From an uncultured bacterium (GTDB lineage: Bacteria > Patescibacteriota > Saccharimonadia > Saccharimonadales > Saccharimonadaceae), in NCBI GenBank assembly GCA_938045655.1, contig CALIMO010000119.1:1-7563 (forward strand): a stretch of DNA of 7,563 bases, read 5' to 3'. This document shows positions 6,799 to 7,563 of this stretch, piece by piece. Below the pieces are notes generated by a model that worked only from the letters and a program-made list of their open reading frames with translations, ran no database searches and was not told the origin of the DNA. A program made the position numbers and the translations under genes. Positions within the stretch are counted from its first letter, which is position 1. Each line of letters starts with the position of its first letter.

Positions 6799-6828
6799 AT
6801 TATATCACATATTACTATCATTATTCAA
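6799..6828 (-). promoter_or_regulatory. Extended -10 promoter of frr, predicted leaderless start
   Basis: On the minus strand TTGAAT (6823-6828), an 18-base spacer and TATAAT (6799-6804), preceded by TGA to give an extended -10. Seven bases past the hexamer is position 6792, the A of the frr ATG. The -35 box lies one base from the -35 box of the plus-strand promoter at 6830, so the two promoters are back to back and could compete for polymerase. Confidence 0.85.
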
Positions 6829-6829
6829 A

Positions 6830-6858
6830 TTGACTTTTAAGAGCTTTTATGCTATAAT
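6830..6858 (+). promoter_or_regulatory. Extended -10 promoter of the 116-aa gene
   Basis: TTGACT (6830-6835), a 17-base spacer and TATAAT (6853-6858) preceded by TGC, which makes an extended -10. The predicted start is near 6865, giving a leader of about 45 bases. This is among the closest matches to consensus in the window, which suggests high basal strength unless repressed. Confidence 0.9.
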
Positions 6859-6870
6859 ACTAATTATAGC
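6851..6870. repeat. Operator-like inverted repeat over the -10 box and start site
   Basis: GCTATAAT (6851-6858), four bases ACTA, then ATTATAGC (6863-6870): perfect 8-base arms. The palindrome covers the whole -10 box and the predicted start of the plus-strand promoter. This placement suits a dimeric repressor, but half the symmetry is the -10 box itself, so part of it may be coincidence. Confidence 0.55.
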
Positions 6871-6884
6871 TTTTCAGAAAGCTA
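6867..6884 (+). promoter_or_regulatory. 5'-terminal stem-loop in the leader of the 116-aa gene
   Basis: TAGCTTT (6867-6873), loop TCAG, AAAGCTA (6878-6884): a perfect 7-bp stem that would begin only a few bases from the predicted mRNA 5' end. It is followed by an A-rich unpaired stretch, not a U-tract, so it is not a terminator. Such stem-loops can shield mRNA from 5'-end-dependent decay; here that is inference. Confidence 0.55.
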
Positions 6885-6893
6885 AAAAATAAA

Positions 6894-6916
6894 AAGGAGG
6901 TACCAATAAATGGTAC
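6894..6916 (+). promoter_or_regulatory. Full-length Shine-Dalgarno plus start-codon hairpin
   Basis: AAGGAGGT (6894-6901) is a complete match to the usual anti-Shine-Dalgarno tail, nine bases before the ATG at 6910, and fixes that start. Directly after it GTACCA (6900-6905) and TGGTAC (6911-6916) are perfect 6-base complements around a five-base ATAAA loop. The predicted hairpin holds the last G of the Shine-Dalgarno and the UG of the AUG, which could reduce or gate initiation. Confidence 0.6.
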
Positions 6917-7260
6917 TAGTATCGGTCGCCTTAACCGAATCAACGCTTATCAACACTAATCTGCAACTTGATAGTTTTATCCTACCGTACAATCCAACAA
7001 CTGAAGAATCTGTTCGAATAAGTATTCGAAAGTTCCTCAAAAAGCTAAACGAGGGAGACAAGCTTCTCGTTTTCGCTGATAAGCGATACGATAAGCTTAA
7101 ATACTTGACCGTATTAAAAGAAGAATGTGATAAAGCAGGAATTAAACTAAACATTTCGCTTTATCGTAAGGATAAAAACCGTCATAGTGAATACTATAAA
7201 AAATGGTATTTCCGAGAAATGGATATAAACAACCTATATAAAGAGTATATGCAGGCTTGA
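6910..7260 (+). CDS. Hypothetical 116-aa protein, family not recognised
   Basis: I do not recognise this protein. That it is a real gene is supported by a near-consensus promoter, a full Shine-Dalgarno nine bases before the ATG, an open frame to a TGA and a strong intrinsic terminator 20 bases later. It has no signal peptide and no clear membrane segment, so it is probably cytoplasmic. The N-terminal 30 residues are uncharged apart from two acidic residues and rich in Thr, Leu and Asn. The middle alternates predicted helix and strand: a basic helix around 34-46 (SVRISIRKFLKKL), a strand LLVFAD at 52-57, a helix at about 62-76 and a strand at 78-84, followed by a Lys/Tyr-rich C-terminus with clustered aromatic residues (SEYYKKWYFREM, 93-104). 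The net charge looks basic, compatible with nucleic-acid or ribosome contact, but that is speculation. It is the only plus-strand gene here, divergent from frr and convergent with the xseB-like gene. Confidence 0.8.
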   Translation: MVLVSVALTESTLINTNLQLDSFILPYNPTTEESVRISIRKFLKKLNEGDKLLVFADKRYDKLKYLTVLKEECDKAGIKLNISLYRKDKNRHSEYYKKWYFREMDINNLYKEYMQA

Positions 7261-7279
7261 TAGGCAGTACATTTAATTC

Positions 7280-7305
7280 CCCCGCAACAAACTGCGGGGT
7301 TTTTC
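7280..7305 (+). terminator. Strong intrinsic terminator of the 116-aa gene
   Basis: CCCCGCA (7280-7286), six-base loop ACAAAC, TGCGGGG (7293-7299), then TTTTTC. The perfect GC-rich 7-bp stem with an immediate U-tract works in the plus direction only; the minus-strand side lacks a T-tract. It lies 20 bases past the stop codon. Confidence 0.95.
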
Positions 7306-7349
7306 TTGGCTAAAATTATAAAAAATGCTGAAAATTCTTTCGAAGTTTC

Positions 7350-7369
7350 AATCTCGCTACGGCGAGATT
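7350..7369. other. Perfect hairpin next to the stop codon of the xseB-like gene
   Basis: AATCTCGC (7350-7357), a four-base loop and GCGAGATT (7362-7369) pair perfectly over 8 bp and abut the minus-strand TGA at 7370-7372. Read on the plus strand the loop is C(UACG)G, a member of the very stable UNCG tetraloop class, followed by TTCATTCTTCTC. Read on the minus strand the loop is CGTA and no U-tract follows at once. It may be a second terminator for plus-strand transcripts or a 3'-end stabiliser for the minus-strand mRNA. Confidence 0.55.
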
Positions 7370-7563
7370 TCATTCTTCTCGTGCAAAATTTTTACTCAAA
7401 ATTTGAATTTCATTTTTAAGCGAATCAAGTTCTTCCTCAAGTTTTTCGGCTTTCGAAATCGCTTCTTTATATTTTTCAAAAACCTCTTCAAGAGGAATTT
7501 CGCCACTTTCAATTTTTATTAGAATCTCATCAATTTCAGCCATTTTTTTACTAATTTCGTTCG
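7370..7563 (-). CDS. xseB: Exodeoxyribonuclease VII small subunit-like protein (partial, 5' end beyond right edge)
   Basis: The minus strand is open from the right edge to a TGA at 7370-7372, giving 64 full codons. The sequence fits XseB: a helical hairpin with DEILIKIESGEIPLEEVFEKYKEAISKAEKLEEELDSL, where IESGEIPLEE matches the family's LESGELSLEE core and the following helix matches its Y-EG-L-A pattern. The family is usually 70-80 aa, so only a few N-terminal residues should be missing. The internal Met at 7541-7543 has no Shine-Dalgarno, and the frame continues upstream in good XseB-like sequence, so it is probably not the start. XseB binds XseA to form exonuclease VII, which degrades single-stranded DNA in the cytoplasm; xseA would be expected just upstream, outside the window. 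Several XseB positions are conservative, and the small size limits certainty. Confidence 0.72.
   Translation of the reverse strand, partial: NEISKKMAEIDEILIKIESGEIPLEEVFEKYKEAISKAEKLEEELDSLKNEIQILSKNFAREE

Noticed and set aside
6882..7154. Minus-strand open frame opposite the 116-aa gene
   Set aside because: The plus-strand frame has the promoter, Shine-Dalgarno and terminator; this one has none and is Ser/Leu-rich in the way shadows usually are.
7325..7522. Plus-strand Phe/Lys-rich open frame
   Set aside because: It is the antisense shadow of the xseB-like gene and runs through the 7350-7369 hairpin.
7541..7543. Internal ATG as start of the xseB-like gene
   Set aside because: No Shine-Dalgarno precedes it, and the frame stays open upstream with plausible XseB sequence, so the true start is probably beyond the window.
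1..7563. UGA recoded as glycine
   Set aside because: UGA ends the 116-aa gene and the xseB-like gene in sensible places, and no conserved gene here needs an in-frame UGA read-through.
1..7563. CRISPR array, transposon or phage remnant
   Set aside because: No regularly spaced direct repeats, terminal inverted repeats or transposase, integrase or phage proteins are visible; the TTCGAA copies are irregularly spaced and lie inside genes.

Overview
The window is AT-rich (roughly 35% GC by eye, not counted) and densely coding. It looks like the chromosome of a reduced-genome bacterium of the Candidate Phyla Radiation (Patescibacteria), most likely Saccharibacteria (TM7). This is an inference. It rests on gene content (short ProRS without an editing insert, fermentative D-2-hydroxyacid dehydrogenase, DUF2207 membrane protein, minimal XseB-like protein) and on an ancestral gene order that keeps frr, rseP and proS but has lost the lipid and isoprenoid genes between them. 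TGA is used as a stop in at least two genes, so the UGA-glycine code of Gracilibacteria/Absconditabacteria does not apply. I see no mobile element, CRISPR array, tRNA or rRNA.

Layout from right to left, because all but one gene lie on the minus strand. At 7370-7563 is the 3' part of an XseB-like gene, entering from beyond the right edge. A plus-strand gene for an unrecognised 116-aa protein (6910-7260) converges on it and ends at a strong intrinsic terminator. At 6793-6909 is a compact divergent control region: the minus-strand frr promoter and the plus-strand promoter have -35 boxes one base apart. Then follow frr (ribosome recycling factor), rseP (M50 site-2 protease) and a CPBP intramembrane protease, probably one transcript. 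greA has its own consensus promoter and is followed by an intrinsic terminator, then proS. The last block has its own promoter: a D-2-hydroxyacid (D-lactate-type) dehydrogenase overlapping by 17 bases an exported DUF2207 membrane protein, which runs off the left edge.

Together the minus-strand genes cover translation (Frr, ProRS), transcription elongation (GreA), membrane proteolysis (RseP, CPBP), fermentative NAD+ regeneration (dehydrogenase) and a cell-surface protein of unknown role (DUF2207). The four recognisable promoters are close to the sigma-70 consensus. Two of them, frr and the dehydrogenase, place the predicted transcription start on the A of the ATG, implying leaderless mRNAs, while the other genes with a visible upstream region carry Shine-Dalgarno sequences.

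The signals most worth a second look are: (1) the palindrome TTCGAA, found 35 times in all coding frames and between genes; (2) the paired leaderless promoters; (3) the elaborate control region of the unknown 116-aa gene (operator-like palindrome over the -10 box and start site, 5'-terminal stem-loop, full Shine-Dalgarno, hairpin holding the start codon); (4) proS placed behind a terminator with no promoter of its own that I can see.
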